A DNA stretch of 29,244 nucleotides from DRPN01 sp964383915. Its GTDB lineage: Bacteria; Bacteroidota; Bacteroidia; Bacteroidales; VadinHA17. A program made the translations under genes and the position numbers. Where the stretch lies: positions 1 to 29,244 of the forward strand of contig CAYLJE010000022.1 of the NCBI GenBank assembly GCA_964383915.1. The letters are read 5' to 3'. The notes under the pieces were generated by a model, which made no database searches, was not told the DNA's origin, and saw only the letters and a program-made list of their open reading frames with translations. This document shows positions 16,227 through 24,538 of this stretch, piece after piece (the stretch's first letter is position 1; the number at the start of each line of letters is the position of its first letter).

Positions 16227-17750
16227 TCAGGTTGATAAAAAGGTATCCAACGGACTTGTATCGAGTTTATCAAACGATTTAAAAAACTTCTTGATTTGTT
16301 TAACCATATAACGAATACCCCCTGCCGTATTGCTTTCTGCATTTAAGGGCAATACCGGGTCATGCAGGGAAAGTCTGAGGAGAAACCAGCCGTCCCCATG
16401 ACCGGGATCACAGGCCACACGGATCCCTTCGTAGTTGTTTTTTACTATCTGCCAGCCCATTTGTTCTTTTGTAAACTTCCTGAGGTCATTTAAAACCTGT
16501 TGTCCATAGGTGATAAAGTCATCATTAAGTATTCGCAGACGGAATTCCTTTTCCTCAAACGGGTGGGGTAAACTGCTGATAAGGTCTTCGGGGTGACGTC
16601 CTTCTTCACGCAGGTGAGACATCTTAGCCAACATTAATGCTACGAGGTAAGCCCCGTCATCGAGCCAGTAGTTTTCTTTCAGGGCAGCGTGGCCGGAGGT
16701 TTCGATGGCCAGGTGGGTCTCTTTGCCGTTTTCATTCAGCCGGATAGCTTCGTTGATGACATTGCGGTATCCCCGCTTGAAACGATGATGATGTCCGCCC
16801 AGTTGTTTTTCAATAAAGGTAGTTAGTCCGTCAGAAGTGATGGAGTCGGTGACAACCCAGGAGCCGGGATATTGCTCCAGAACGATAGCAGAGACCAGGG
16901 CTATCAATGCATTGCGGTTGATAGGTTTACCATCGTGTCCGATGAGGGCGGCCCGGTCCACATCCGTATCAAAAATAATCCCCAGAGTGGCCTGTTTTTG
17001 CATGACGGCTTCCGAAATGTCTTCGAGCGCTTCGTTGTTCTCCGGGTTGGGCACATGATGGGGAAAACGGCCGTCGGGATCCAGAAACAAACTGCCCGAT
17101 ACATCGGCGCCGAGCGGCTCTAACACCTGGCTGGCAAAGAACCCACCCGAACCGTTGCCGGCATCTACCAGGATCTTTGTCCCTTTCAAAGGGCGTTGGG
17201 GATCAACCGTATCTCCGGATGATCGACGGATAAAATCACGCAAATAACCCGCATATTCTTTCATAAAGTCTTTTTTATGCAGCCGGCCCATTTGCTTCGT
17301 TTCATCCATAGCAACTCTTCCCGCCTGTGTCAGTATCTCCGTGATGTCCCCTTTTTCCAGGCCTCCGTTGCGATGGAAGAATTTCATGCCATTGCGGTTA
17401 AAGGGCAAATGGCTGGCAGTGATCATCACCGCTCCATCCATGTATTCCATAAGGGTGGACATAAACATGGCAGGGGTAGAGGCCAGCTCATAATCCCATA
17501 CCTCACATCCGGCTTTTAAAAAACCGTGAGCCATGGCCTCCAGAAGCCCGGGGCCGCTCAGGCGCGGATCCCGCCCCAGGGAAATCTTGAGACGGTTAAC
17601 CGGTTTGTTAATTTTCTTGGATAACCACTGGCTAAAACTTAATGCAATCTTTCTGGCTGTGTCCGGTGTCAGGTTGACTTCTTCTCCGGGGATCCCTTTT
17701 AATGCAATACCCCGAATATCCGAACCGTTCTGTAGTTTTAGTAAATCCAT
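16227..17750 (-). CDS. Phosphohexomutase (phosphoglucomutase/phosphomannomutase family)
   Basis: This 507-residue alpha-D-phosphohexomutase has four domains. The phosphoserine loop is MITASHLPFNRNG with S113. The Mg site is DTDVDR (D261, D263, D265), the sugar-binding loop is ETSGHAAL (E350, S352, H354), and the phosphate-binding C-terminal loop lies near residue 440-450 (NNYEGIRVACDPGHGDGW). The usual TASHNP reads TASHLPFNRNG. I associate this variant with a subgroup that includes plastid and some bacterial mutases, from memory. Such enzymes move phosphate between C1 and C6 of hexoses. ATG 17750 begins the family-like sequence DLLKLQNGSDIRG; the in-frame start at 17789 precedes the -7 box and is unlikely. 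It is first gene of the operon with its own promoter. Confidence 0.93.
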   Translation of the reverse strand: MDLLKLQNGSDIRGIALKGIPGEEVNLTPDTARKIALSFSQWLSKKINKPVNRLKISLGRDPRLSGPGLLEAMAHGFLKAGCEVWDYELASTPAMFMSTLMEYMDGAVMITASHLPFNRNGMKFFHRNGGLEKGDITEILTQAGRVAMDETKQMGRLHKKDFMKEYAGYLRDFIRRSSGDTVDPQRPLKGTKILVDAGNGSGGFFASQVLEPLGADVSGSLFLDPDGRFPHHVPNPENNEALEDISEAVMQKQATLGIIFDTDVDRAALIGHDGKPINRNALIALVSAIVLEQYPGSWVVTDSITSDGLTTFIEKQLGGHHHRFKRGYRNVINEAIRLNENGKETHLAIETSGHAALKENYWLDDGAYLVALMLAKMSHLREEGRHPEDLISSLPHPFEEKEFRLRILNDDFITYGQQVLNDLRKFTKEQMGWQIVKNNYEGIRVACDPGHGDGWFLLRLSLHDPVLPLNAESNTAGGIRYMVKQIKKFFKSFDKLDTSPLDTFLST

Positions 17751-17786
17751 AGATGATATTTCAGGTAATAAAATTAAACTGCATTG

Positions 17787-17818
17787 CAAAATTAGAAATA
17801 TTATTTATCAGACTCAAT
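17787..17818 (-). promoter_or_regulatory. Promoter for the phosphohexomutase operon
   Basis: On the minus strand ATTG (17818-17815) is followed after 20 bases by TAATTTTG (17794-17787), a perfect TAnnTTTG. The predicted start is about 30 bases before ATG 17750, which supports that start codon. Confidence 0.6.
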
Positions 17819-17907
17819 TTTTGTCTGTATAATCGTTTTTTAAATTTTAGGTCATCAGAATTGTATGTAGGTTTTCATCCTGTGAAATAGTGAATTAATC
17901 AAAGATG

Positions 17908-17939
17908 TTTGTGTATTTATTATTAGTAATCTATCTTTA
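17908..17939 (+). promoter_or_regulatory. Promoter for mscS
   Basis: TTTG (17908-17911), a 20-base spacer, then TATCTTTA (17932-17939), one mismatch from TAnnTTTG in the last base. The predicted start is about 25 bases before the ATG at 17970. It is back to back with the mutase operon promoter. Confidence 0.55.
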
Positions 17940-17969
17940 GACCAAATTTAAATCGAAAATTATATTACG

Positions 17970-18752
17970 ATGGAACAAACGAATATTTATATCGAAAAAA
18001 TCGGTGAATTGGTTATAAAGTATGGATTGCAGCTTGTCGGGGCGATTGTGGCGTTGATACTTGGTCTCTGGCTGATTAAAATTTTAACCAATGTTATGAG
18101 AAAAGGTATGGATAAAGGAAAGATGGATAATTCTTTGAAGCCGTTTCTTACATCTATGGCCTCTATTACCCTGAAGACTCTGTTGGCAGTCAGTATCCTG
18201 GGGATGCTCGGCATCCAGATGACCTCATTTATTGCAATCATTGGCGCTGCCGGCCTGGCGGTAGGGATGGCTTTGTCAGGCACGCTTCAGAATTTTGCCG
18301 GAGGAGCCATGATCTTATTATTCAGACCATTTAAGGTAGGAGATTTTATCAAAGCACAAGGCTATTCAGGATCGGTCAAAGAAATTCAGATTTTTAACAC
18401 TATCCTCAATACCCCTGATAAGCAAACCATTATTATCCCCAATGGAGGTCTGTCAAAAAATTCGGTCACCAATTTTTCTTCAGAGCCCCGGCGTCGTGTG
18501 GACTGGACTTTTAGCATCGGCTATGGAGATGATATGGATAAAGCCAGAGATGTGCTGATGCAACTGATTAATGAAGACAACCGCATACAGAAAGATCCCG
18601 AACCGTTTATTGCCCTGGCTGAACTGGGTGTCAGGTCGGTGAATCTGATCGTCAGGGTGTGGGTCAATGCTGCGGATTACTGGGGGGTTTTCTTCGATAT
18701 GAATGAGAAAGTCTATAAAACCTTTGCCCAAAAAGGACTGAATATTTCCTAA
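17970..18752 (+). CDS. mscS: Small-conductance mechanosensitive channel, C-terminus cut by in-frame stop
   Basis: This 260-residue MscS-family protein acts as an osmotic safety valve in the inner membrane. Two N-terminal helices (about 15-40 and 62-82) lead to the pore helix TM3, rich in Ala/Gly (FIAIIGAAGLAVGMALSG, then TLQNFAGGAMILLFRPFKVG). The cytoplasmic beta domain contains IIIPNGGLSKNSVTNFS and the alpha/beta domain ends in FAQKGLNIS. The family normally continues with a short strand such as [I/F]P[F/Y]PQMDVH, which builds the cytoplasmic beta-barrel. Here a TAA (18750-18752) stands at the aromatic position, and the same frame then reads PQMEVHVNQV before TAA at 18783. The channel would lack the final strand. 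Whether this is a real mutation or a base error cannot be told here. Confidence 0.93.
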   Translation: MEQTNIYIEKIGELVIKYGLQLVGAIVALILGLWLIKILTNVMRKGMDKGKMDNSLKPFLTSMASITLKTLLAVSILGMLGIQMTSFIAIIGAAGLAVGMALSGTLQNFAGGAMILLFRPFKVGDFIKAQGYSGSVKEIQIFNTILNTPDKQTIIIPNGGLSKNSVTNFSSEPRRRVDWTFSIGYGDDMDKARDVLMQLINEDNRIQKDPEPFIALAELGVRSVNLIVRVWVNAADYWGVFFDMNEKVYKTFAQKGLNIS

Positions 18753-18785
18753 CCGCAGATGGAAGTGCATGTAAATCAAGTATAA
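18753..18785 (+). pseudogene. In-frame remnant of the MscS C-terminal strand
   Basis: Directly after the mscS stop, in the same frame, the codons read P-Q-M-E-V-H-V-N-Q-V then TAA. This matches the conserved PQMxVH end of MscS proteins. It shows that the coding sequence originally continued ten codons further. Confidence 0.75.
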
Positions 18786-18804
18786 AGTATCAAGTATAAA
18801 GTAT
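18777..18804 (+). repeat. Two tandem 14-base repeats
   Basis: CAAGTATAAAGTAT occurs twice head to tail (18777-18790, 18791-18804), followed by another partial copy and purine-rich GGCAGAAGGAAGAAGGCAGA. The first copy overlaps the last codons of the ancestral mscS frame. It is probably a slippage-prone spacer between the convergent mscS and pepP genes. Confidence 0.7.
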
Positions 18805-18854
18805 AAAGGCAGAAGGAAGAAGGCAGAAATGAGAAGTATGATGCTTTGTGTCAA

Positions 18855-20657
18855 TCATTGATCGTCGTTCATCATTTTCTTCGTTTTCTTCTTCAGCCAT
18901 TCCCTCAACTCCTCATCCAATCGCGGTGATAGTTTATGATAAACCTCTTCATGGTAGTTGTTCAGCCATTCCCGTTCCTCTTTTGTGAGCAGGGAGGGTT
19001 GGATGAGTTTCTGTTCTATGTAACACAGGGTGATGGTCTCAAAACGCAGGAAACTACCGAAAGATGTTTCCTGGTCTCTGATTACCTGCACCAGGTTCTC
19101 GGTACGGATTCCGTACCCACCTTCGCGATAAAGACCCGGTTCATCAGAGAGGATCATGCCGGGTTCCAGTATTGTCCCCTGACCGGCAGAAGCGCGGGTG
19201 CTGATGGATTGGGGACCTTCGTGAACATTTAGAAAATACCCGACGCCATGGCCGGTGCCATGTCCGTAATTCAGACCGTTTGACCAGAGGGGATGCCGTG
19301 CCAGTATATCCAACTGATATCCTCTGGTCCCTGCCGGAAAGCGGCAGAGGGCCAGGTCGATCATTCCTTTAAGAACCAGGGTGAAATCTTTCTTCTCTTG
19401 CCGTGTAGGTTCTCCAAAGACGATGGTGCGTGTGATGTCAGTGGTTCCGTCAAAGTATTGCCCTCCCGAATCAAGCAGGTAAATGCCCGGGATGGCCAGC
19501 TCCCGGTCGCTTTTCGGGGTGGGAGTATAATGCACGATAGCTCCGTGAGACCCGAAAGAGGAGATGGTAGCGAAACTTGGACCGGAAAAATGTTCTTCTT
19601 CGGTACGGAAAGCTTCCAGCCGGGTAGCTGCCGACAGTTCAGTGATCTTTGATTTCCCAATATTTTCTTCCAGCCAGAAAAAGAATTTTGTCAGGGCAAT
19701 CCCGTCCTTGATCATCGCATGTCGTATATGGTCTGACTCTTTTTTGTTCTTAATGGCTTTGAGGAGGGTAGCAAAAGAAATTCCTTCTTTGATTATGATA
19801 TCTTTTGCCAGAGAATGAAAGATGTGGACATTGGTAGCTGCAGGTGAGAGGTAAAGGGTTGGACCGCCATGCAATGTTATCAAAGTGTCCAAAAAGTCAT
19901 CATAGTTTTTTATACCGATCCCCTGGCTTGTGAATTTTTCTTTAAGTTTATCCGGTAGTTTTTCCGGACGAATAAACAAAATGGCTTCGTCCAGGCTGAT
20001 CAAAGCCCAGGCCATAACAACGGGATTATACAGTATGTCGCTCCCCCGGAGGTTAAATGTCCAGGCTATATCATCCAGGGCTGTTAACAGGGTATAGCCG
20101 GCGTGGACTTTCTGCATACGGTGCCGGATGGCTTCGATCTTTTCACCGATGCTTCTGACAGCATACAATTCCGGATGTTCATAGGACGGAGCCTTGGGAA
20201 AAGGAGGACGGTCGGTCCAGAGAGGCGATACCGGATCAATATCGGGGACTGTCCGGATAGATTTTTCCTTGAATTCCATGTCCATTTGCCTGGCAAGCAG
20301 GACGGAGACCAGGTTTCCGTCATAACCCACCCGACTGGTTGGAGGCAGCATATCAACCAGCCATTCGATATATTCAGGGGTGTGTGGGATATGCAGCTTC
20401 ACCAGAGAAAAGCCGGAACCCTGTAGTTGCTGTTCTGCCTGGATGAAGTAACGGGAATCGGTCCAGACGCCGGCAAAGTCTTTCGTAATGACGACCGTGC
20501 CGGTCGAACCGGTAAAACCGGTAAGCCAGGCCATACTGCGCCAGTGATCCGGGACATATTCACTCATGTGCGGATCGGCGGAGGGGATTATGATTGCATC
20601 CAGACCCTGTTGTTCCATGGCTTTGCGGATCTGTATCAGTTTCTCTTTGGATGTCAT
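18855..20657 (-). CDS. pepP: Xaa-Pro aminopeptidase (aminopeptidase P family, long form)
   Basis: This 600-residue M24 metallopeptidase removes an N-terminal residue that precedes proline. It has two creatinase-like N-terminal domains (about 1-320), as in the eukaryotic XPNPEP1 type, and a C-terminal pita-bread catalytic domain. The five metal ligands are in place: D396 and D407 in DSGGQYFDGTTD, H470 in GHGTGHG, E506 in SDEPG and E520 in RTEN. There is no signal peptide, so it acts in the cytoplasm. The last 60 residues are charged and end in a lysine-rich tail. The start ATG 20657 gives the family-like MTSKEKLIQIRKAM. The upstream xerD is on the same strand, 175 bases away. Confidence 0.96.
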   Translation of the reverse strand: MTSKEKLIQIRKAMEQQGLDAIIIPSADPHMSEYVPDHWRSMAWLTGFTGSTGTVVITKDFAGVWTDSRYFIQAEQQLQGSGFSLVKLHIPHTPEYIEWLVDMLPPTSRVGYDGNLVSVLLARQMDMEFKEKSIRTVPDIDPVSPLWTDRPPFPKAPSYEHPELYAVRSIGEKIEAIRHRMQKVHAGYTLLTALDDIAWTFNLRGSDILYNPVVMAWALISLDEAILFIRPEKLPDKLKEKFTSQGIGIKNYDDFLDTLITLHGGPTLYLSPAATNVHIFHSLAKDIIIKEGISFATLLKAIKNKKESDHIRHAMIKDGIALTKFFFWLEENIGKSKITELSAATRLEAFRTEEEHFSGPSFATISSFGSHGAIVHYTPTPKSDRELAIPGIYLLDSGGQYFDGTTDITRTIVFGEPTRQEKKDFTLVLKGMIDLALCRFPAGTRGYQLDILARHPLWSNGLNYGHGTGHGVGYFLNVHEGPQSISTRASAGQGTILEPGMILSDEPGLYREGGYGIRTENLVQVIRDQETSFGSFLRFETITLCYIEQKLIQPSLLTKEEREWLNNYHEEVYHKLSPRLDEELREWLKKKTKKMMNDDQ

Positions 20658-20832
20658 AATCTGTTTTTTTTGATGAAAGCTCTAAAATAACCCGAAACTT
20701 TTATAATTGTAGTCTTTTCCCGTTATTTTTTATCTCGCTTTTCTTTCAGGACCCAACGGACAGTCAGACTGAGTTTGTCTATCCGGATAAGTGGCGTTAG
20801 CCGTTCGGACGGATCGAAGCCTCAATCATTAT

Positions 20833-21738
20833 TTACGACCTCGGGTGATATTCCAGCATGGTGCTGCGCAGGTATTCTTTATCGAGGTGGGTATAAATCT
20901 CGGTGGTCTGAATAGACTCATGGCCCAACATTTCCTGGATGGCACGCAAGTCAGCACCTCCTTCCATAAGATGGGTAGCAAAAGAATGACGGAACGTATG
21001 CGGACTGACAGTTTTTTTTATGCCGGCTTTTTTTGCCAGCTCTTTGATCAACTTGAAAACCCAGACACGGCTCAGCTTCCGGCCGCGCCGGTTGAGAAAA
21101 AGTATGTCACTATCATCCGGATTCACGGATAGCTTGTCCCGGTCATCCCGGTATAGCTCAATCTCCCTGAGTGCATTATTATTAATAGGTATCAGTCGTT
21201 CTTTACTCCCTTTTCCTCTGACGCGAATAAAACCTTCCTCCGGAAATATGTTAGATATTCGCAAGTCAATGACTTCGGAGACCCGCAATCCGCAACTGTA
21301 CATCGCTTCGATAATGGCTTTGTTGCGATGGCCATCCGGTTTACTCAGATCAATCACTGATTCGATATGATCTATTTCTTCGACAGTAAGCACTTCCGGT
21401 AGTTGACGTCCGATCCTGGGGGTTTCAAGCAGAGAGGCCGGATTGTCAGTGATCACTTTTTCCATCAACAGAAACCTGAAGAAGGAACGCAATCCTGAAA
21501 TCATTCGAGCCTGGGTGCGTATGCTTATGCCTACCGTATTTATTTCTTTGAAAAACAGATCCAGCAGGTCCAGGTTAACCGATTCCGGCTGAATATCCGG
21601 GTACGTCTGTAGGAGATATCCTGTGAACTTACGGACATCTCTTTGATAAGCATCTACCGACGCCGGGGAGAGTGATTTCTCCAGCCTGAGATAGTCTGTA
21701 AACCGCTCGAGTATGTTATTCCAGTATTTTTCTGACAT
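20833..21738 (-). CDS. xerD: Tyrosine site-specific recombinase, XerD type
   Basis: This 301-residue protein has an N-terminal core-binding SAM-like domain (about 1-95) and a catalytic domain. All catalytic residues are visible: R152 in SCGLRVSE, K176 in GKGSKERLIPI, H247 and R250 in HTFRHSFATH, H273 in LGHESIQTT, and nucleophile Y282 in EIYTHLD. The length and motif spacing are those of XerC/XerD, which resolve chromosome dimers at dif together with FtsK. No mobile-element context is seen, so a housekeeping role is most likely. ATG 21738 was chosen over an in-frame TTG at 21768. It is divergent from aroQ, with 73 bases between them. Confidence 0.93.
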   Translation of the reverse strand: MSEKYWNNILERFTDYLRLEKSLSPASVDAYQRDVRKFTGYLLQTYPDIQPESVNLDLLDLFFKEINTVGISIRTQARMISGLRSFFRFLLMEKVITDNPASLLETPRIGRQLPEVLTVEEIDHIESVIDLSKPDGHRNKAIIEAMYSCGLRVSEVIDLRISNIFPEEGFIRVRGKGSKERLIPINNNALREIELYRDDRDKLSVNPDDSDILFLNRRGRKLSRVWVFKLIKELAKKAGIKKTVSPHTFRHSFATHLMEGGADLRAIQEMLGHESIQTTEIYTHLDKEYLRSTMLEYHPRS

Positions 21739-21778
21739 TTTAGTTGGTTTGTTATTTTTCCAAAACAATAAAATTAGT

Positions 21779-21786
21779 TATTTTTG
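21779..21786 (+). promoter_or_regulatory. Candidate -7 box upstream of aroQ
   Basis: TATTTTTG matches TAnnTTTG, about 26 bases before the aroQ ATG. The nearest TTTG (21748-21751) is 27 bases upstream, too far for a standard -33 box, so only the -7 element is supported. Confidence 0.4.
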
Positions 21787-21811
21787 GTCAGGTTATCTAA
21801 AAATTAAATAT

Positions 21812-22246
21812 ATGAATATCCAGATTATAAACGGACCGAACCTGAACTTACTGGGAAAAAGGCAGCCTGAAATATACGGCCATACCGATTTTGAGGAGTA
21901 TCTTAAGATATTAAAGGATCTCTTTGAAGGGATATCCATTAAATATTTTCAAAGTAACATAGAAGGAGAAATCATCAACAAAATACAGGAGATTGGGTTT
22001 ACTTATGATGGGATCATCCTGAATGCCGGAGGCTATACCCACACTTCCGTCAGTATTGCCGATGCGGTGGCATCGGTTCCGGTCCCTGTGGTGGAAGTGC
22101 ATATATCCAACATCCTGTCCAGGGATGAGTTCAGACATATTTCTTACCTGGCGCCGGTATGTACAGGAACCATTGCAGGTTTCGGACTGGACTCCTATCG
22201 TCTGGGGATCGAAGCATTGCGGGTTCTCTATACATCAAAAAAATAA
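21812..22246 (+). CDS. aroQ: Type II 3-dehydroquinate dehydratase
   Basis: AroQ (144 residues) removes water from 3-dehydroquinate to make 3-dehydroshikimate, the step before AroE. It starts with the classic MNIQIINGPNLNLLGKRQPE, followed by the catalytic tyrosine Y22 in IYG. Also visible are the active-site loop (R17), NAGGYTHTSVSIADA, the VEVHISN histidine (about residue 97), and TGTIAGFGLDSYRLGIEAL. The length is normal for this dodecameric class. ATG 21812 is chosen because upstream in-frame sequence lies in the divergent promoter region. The GH97 gene follows after 36 bases. Confidence 0.97.
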   Translation: MNIQIINGPNLNLLGKRQPEIYGHTDFEEYLKILKDLFEGISIKYFQSNIEGEIINKIQEIGFTYDGIILNAGGYTHTSVSIADAVASVPVPVVEVHISNILSRDEFRHISYLAPVCTGTIAGFGLDSYRLGIEALRVLYTSKK

Positions 22247-22282
22247 TATAATAAGATCAATCATATAATTACATCAAATACC

Positions 22283-24250
22283 ATGAAAAATATTTTGTTT
22301 GCTTTCACAGTCTCCCTCTTTCTGGGATTGGCTTCCTGCACATACCAGAAACGTTATTTTTTGTCCAGCCCTGACTCGTCTGTTTCGATGACTTTTCAGG
22401 TGCTTGACGGGATTCCTTACTACGATATTTCTTATCAGGGAAAACCGGTCGTCCTGTCTTCCCGGCTGGGCATGCTTTTTTCCGATACTTCCCTGTTTGC
22501 AAAAGGGTATGAGGTTTTTTCGGTAGATACAGCTGCGGTCAGTAAGAAGTGGACCCCCGTTTACGGGATTACCTCTCAGGCAGATAATACGTATCACCGT
22601 TTGAGGGTTATGCTAAAAGAGAGATCAGGAAACCATACAATGGGTATAGAGTTCCGTTTATATGACGATGGAGCGGCTTTCCGGTATTTTTTCCCTTCCA
22701 ATATCAATACGGTAACAAAATCTCTGATATCCGAAGAGACAGAGTTTGTATTTCCGGGAGATGAAGTTTGTTTTGCCGCTAAAAGAAAAGGGTTTAGGGA
22801 CAGTTATGAAAATTTATATGAGCCGGCGCATTTCAGTGACCTGACACCGGCAGATCTGATCGGTTGTCCCTTTTTGGTGAAGGAGGAAGGTCACTGGGTA
22901 GCTCTGACAGAGGCAGCGCTGGATAATTATGCCGGCATGTCCCTGAAAAAAGGGGAAAAAAAGAATGTTTTCAGGGCGGTACTGGCTCCTTATCCCGGAA
23001 AGAAATGTTCGGTGTGTGCCTTGCCTGCCAGGTCTCCCTGGCGTGTCTTTTTGATTGGGAAAAGAGCTGGAGATATGATGAATTCAACACTGATCCTCAA
23101 TCTGAATGAGCCCCGTAAGATAACAGATGTTTCCTGGATAAAACCCGGTAAGGCTACCTGGCCATGGTGGAATAACAGGATTACCAATGTGCCGGAGGTA
23201 CATAGCGGAGAGCCTTCTACGGCAGTGATGAAATATTACACTGATTTTGCTGCCCGTAACGGGATCCCTTATCTTGTGGTGGATGCCGGATGGTACTCGT
23301 TGGAAGGAGATGCATGGTCACAGCCGGAAAAAGAAGATGTCCTGACAATGGAAGAGACAAGGAAATCATTTTATAATATACATCAGGTGATTGATTATGC
23401 AAAGAAAAAGAAGGTGGGGGTTTTTCTATGGGTTCATTATGCATCTCTTAAAGATCGGATTGATACTGTTTTATCCACCTATGCGAACTGGGGCGCTGTG
23501 GGTATCAAGCTGGATAACTTCGGCGGTGAAGATCAGTTACTGGTAAATACCCTCCATAAGATTATCCGGACAGCTGCCAGATATCATCTGATGGTGGATT
23601 ACCATGGTGCCTATAAACCGACGGGATATACACGTACCTGGCCTAATTTTATGACCTGCGAGGCCGTCCGGGGAATGGAGTATTCCAAAGGACCCGGAGG
23701 GAAAATAACACCACAACATACGGTAACCATCCCTTATACACGGATGCTGGCCGGTCCGATGGACTTTACACCGGGAGTTTTTGACCTGGACGGTACAAAG
23801 CGTTATCCCAAATATGTGGAAGGTACTCGTGCCCGCCAGATAGCCATGTATGTTGTATATTATTCCCCATTGCAGATGCTCCCCGATTATCCGGCAGCTT
23901 ATGAGGGTTCTCCTGCACAATTTGCTTTTCTCAGGGAGGTTCCTGTAACCTGGGATGAGACTAAATTTATAGATGGCTATCCCGGCGATTATGTTGTCCT
24001 GGCACGCCGGAAGGGAAACCGATGGTATGTGGGACTGATGACTGATGAGAACCCGAGAACTATCAATCTGAGGTTGGATTTTCTGTCTGAGACTACAAGA
24101 TATCATGCCATGATCGTGAAAGACGGGAAAAATGTAACGAAAGATCCGCAGAATGTAACTATTGAGGAAAGAAATGTAACCCGATCGGATATCCTGCATA
24201 TAAGACTGGCTGGAGGAGGTGGTGCTGTCCTCAGGTTTATACCCTTGTGA
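22283..24250 (+). CDS. Glycoside hydrolase family 97 lipoprotein, probably retaining type
   Basis: This 655-residue GH97 enzyme has a lipoprotein signal peptide ending LASCTY (Cys 19). The architecture is an N-terminal beta-sandwich (about 25-285), a TIM barrel (about 290-560) with AGWYSLEGD and LWVHY, and a C-terminal beta domain. GH97 includes alpha-glucosidases (inverting, SusB type) and alpha-galactosidases (retaining). In the retaining group an aspartate serves as nucleophile on the strand that reads GIKLDNF here (D411). The motif CEAVRGMEYSK adds E460 and E466, one of which should be the acid/base. This favours the retaining, alpha-galactosidase-like branch, judged from remembered structures. 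No Sus genes are near. Confidence 0.92.
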   Translation: MKNILFAFTVSLFLGLASCTYQKRYFLSSPDSSVSMTFQVLDGIPYYDISYQGKPVVLSSRLGMLFSDTSLFAKGYEVFSVDTAAVSKKWTPVYGITSQADNTYHRLRVMLKERSGNHTMGIEFRLYDDGAAFRYFFPSNINTVTKSLISEETEFVFPGDEVCFAAKRKGFRDSYENLYEPAHFSDLTPADLIGCPFLVKEEGHWVALTEAALDNYAGMSLKKGEKKNVFRAVLAPYPGKKCSVCALPARSPWRVFLIGKRAGDMMNSTLILNLNEPRKITDVSWIKPGKATWPWWNNRITNVPEVHSGEPSTAVMKYYTDFAARNGIPYLVVDAGWYSLEGDAWSQPEKEDVLTMEETRKSFYNIHQVIDYAKKKKVGVFLWVHYASLKDRIDTVLSTYANWGAVGIKLDNFGGEDQLLVNTLHKIIRTAARYHLMVDYHGAYKPTGYTRTWPNFMTCEAVRGMEYSKGPGGKITPQHTVTIPYTRMLAGPMDFTPGVFDLDGTKRYPKYVEGTRARQIAMYVVYYSPLQMLPDYPAAYEGSPAQFAFLREVPVTWDETKFIDGYPGDYVVLARRKGNRWYVGLMTDENPRTINLRLDFLSETTRYHAMIVKDGKNVTKDPQNVTIEERNVTRSDILHIRLAGGGGAVLRFIPL

Positions 24251-24396
24251 GAAGAAGACGAAATTGTTAAATTTTGTTAAATGAATTATCCGGAAGGATA
24301 ACCAAATACCAAACTTCCTATTTTTGTTCTGTGTTTTATAAGGTGATTTTATAAACGTCTTATTAACAGTCGTTTATATGTAAAGGAGAGAAAGAA

Positions 24397-24513
24397 ATGA
24401 GAATTATTACAGTGGATAGAAAACGACAGAAGATGCAGGAAAATAAATGTACCCTGGCAGTTGTATTGATTTTTTTTGTTCGTGCTGCCAATAAAAAGCC
24501 CGGGAAAATATAG
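24397..24513 (+). CDS. Possible 38-residue small protein upstream of gldA
   Basis: An ATG preceded by AAAGGAGAG (24382-24390) opens a 38-codon frame (MRIITVDRKRQKM at the start, a short hydrophobic stretch LAVVLIFFV, basic end KKPGKI). The strong Shine-Dalgarno-like sequence is unusual for this genome. I do not recognise the product. It may be chance. The rest of the 24251-24538 spacer holds a 10-base near-repeat (TTGTTAAAT) and a weak six-base stem at 24286-24301, with no convincing promoter. Confidence 0.25.
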   Translation: MRIITVDRKRQKMQENKCTLAVVLIFFVRAANKKPGKI

Positions 24514-24538
24514 TTTATAATTATAAAATTAATGATTT

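Noticed and set aside
18777..18804. Tandem repeats as a CRISPR array
   Set aside because: There are only two 14-base units without spacers, and no cas genes are present.
20833..21738. Tyrosine recombinase as a sign of an integrated element
   Set aside because: The protein has XerD length and motif spacing and its neighbours are housekeeping genes; no attachment-site repeats or phage genes were seen.
23537..24199. 220-codon open frame on the minus strand
   Set aside because: It is wholly antisense to the GH97 gene, whose catalytic motifs are clear, and the translation has no recognisable domain.
24286..24301. TTATCC-GGAA-GGATAA stem after the GH97 gene as a terminator
   Set aside because: The stem is only six base pairs, AT rich, and has no T run after it.
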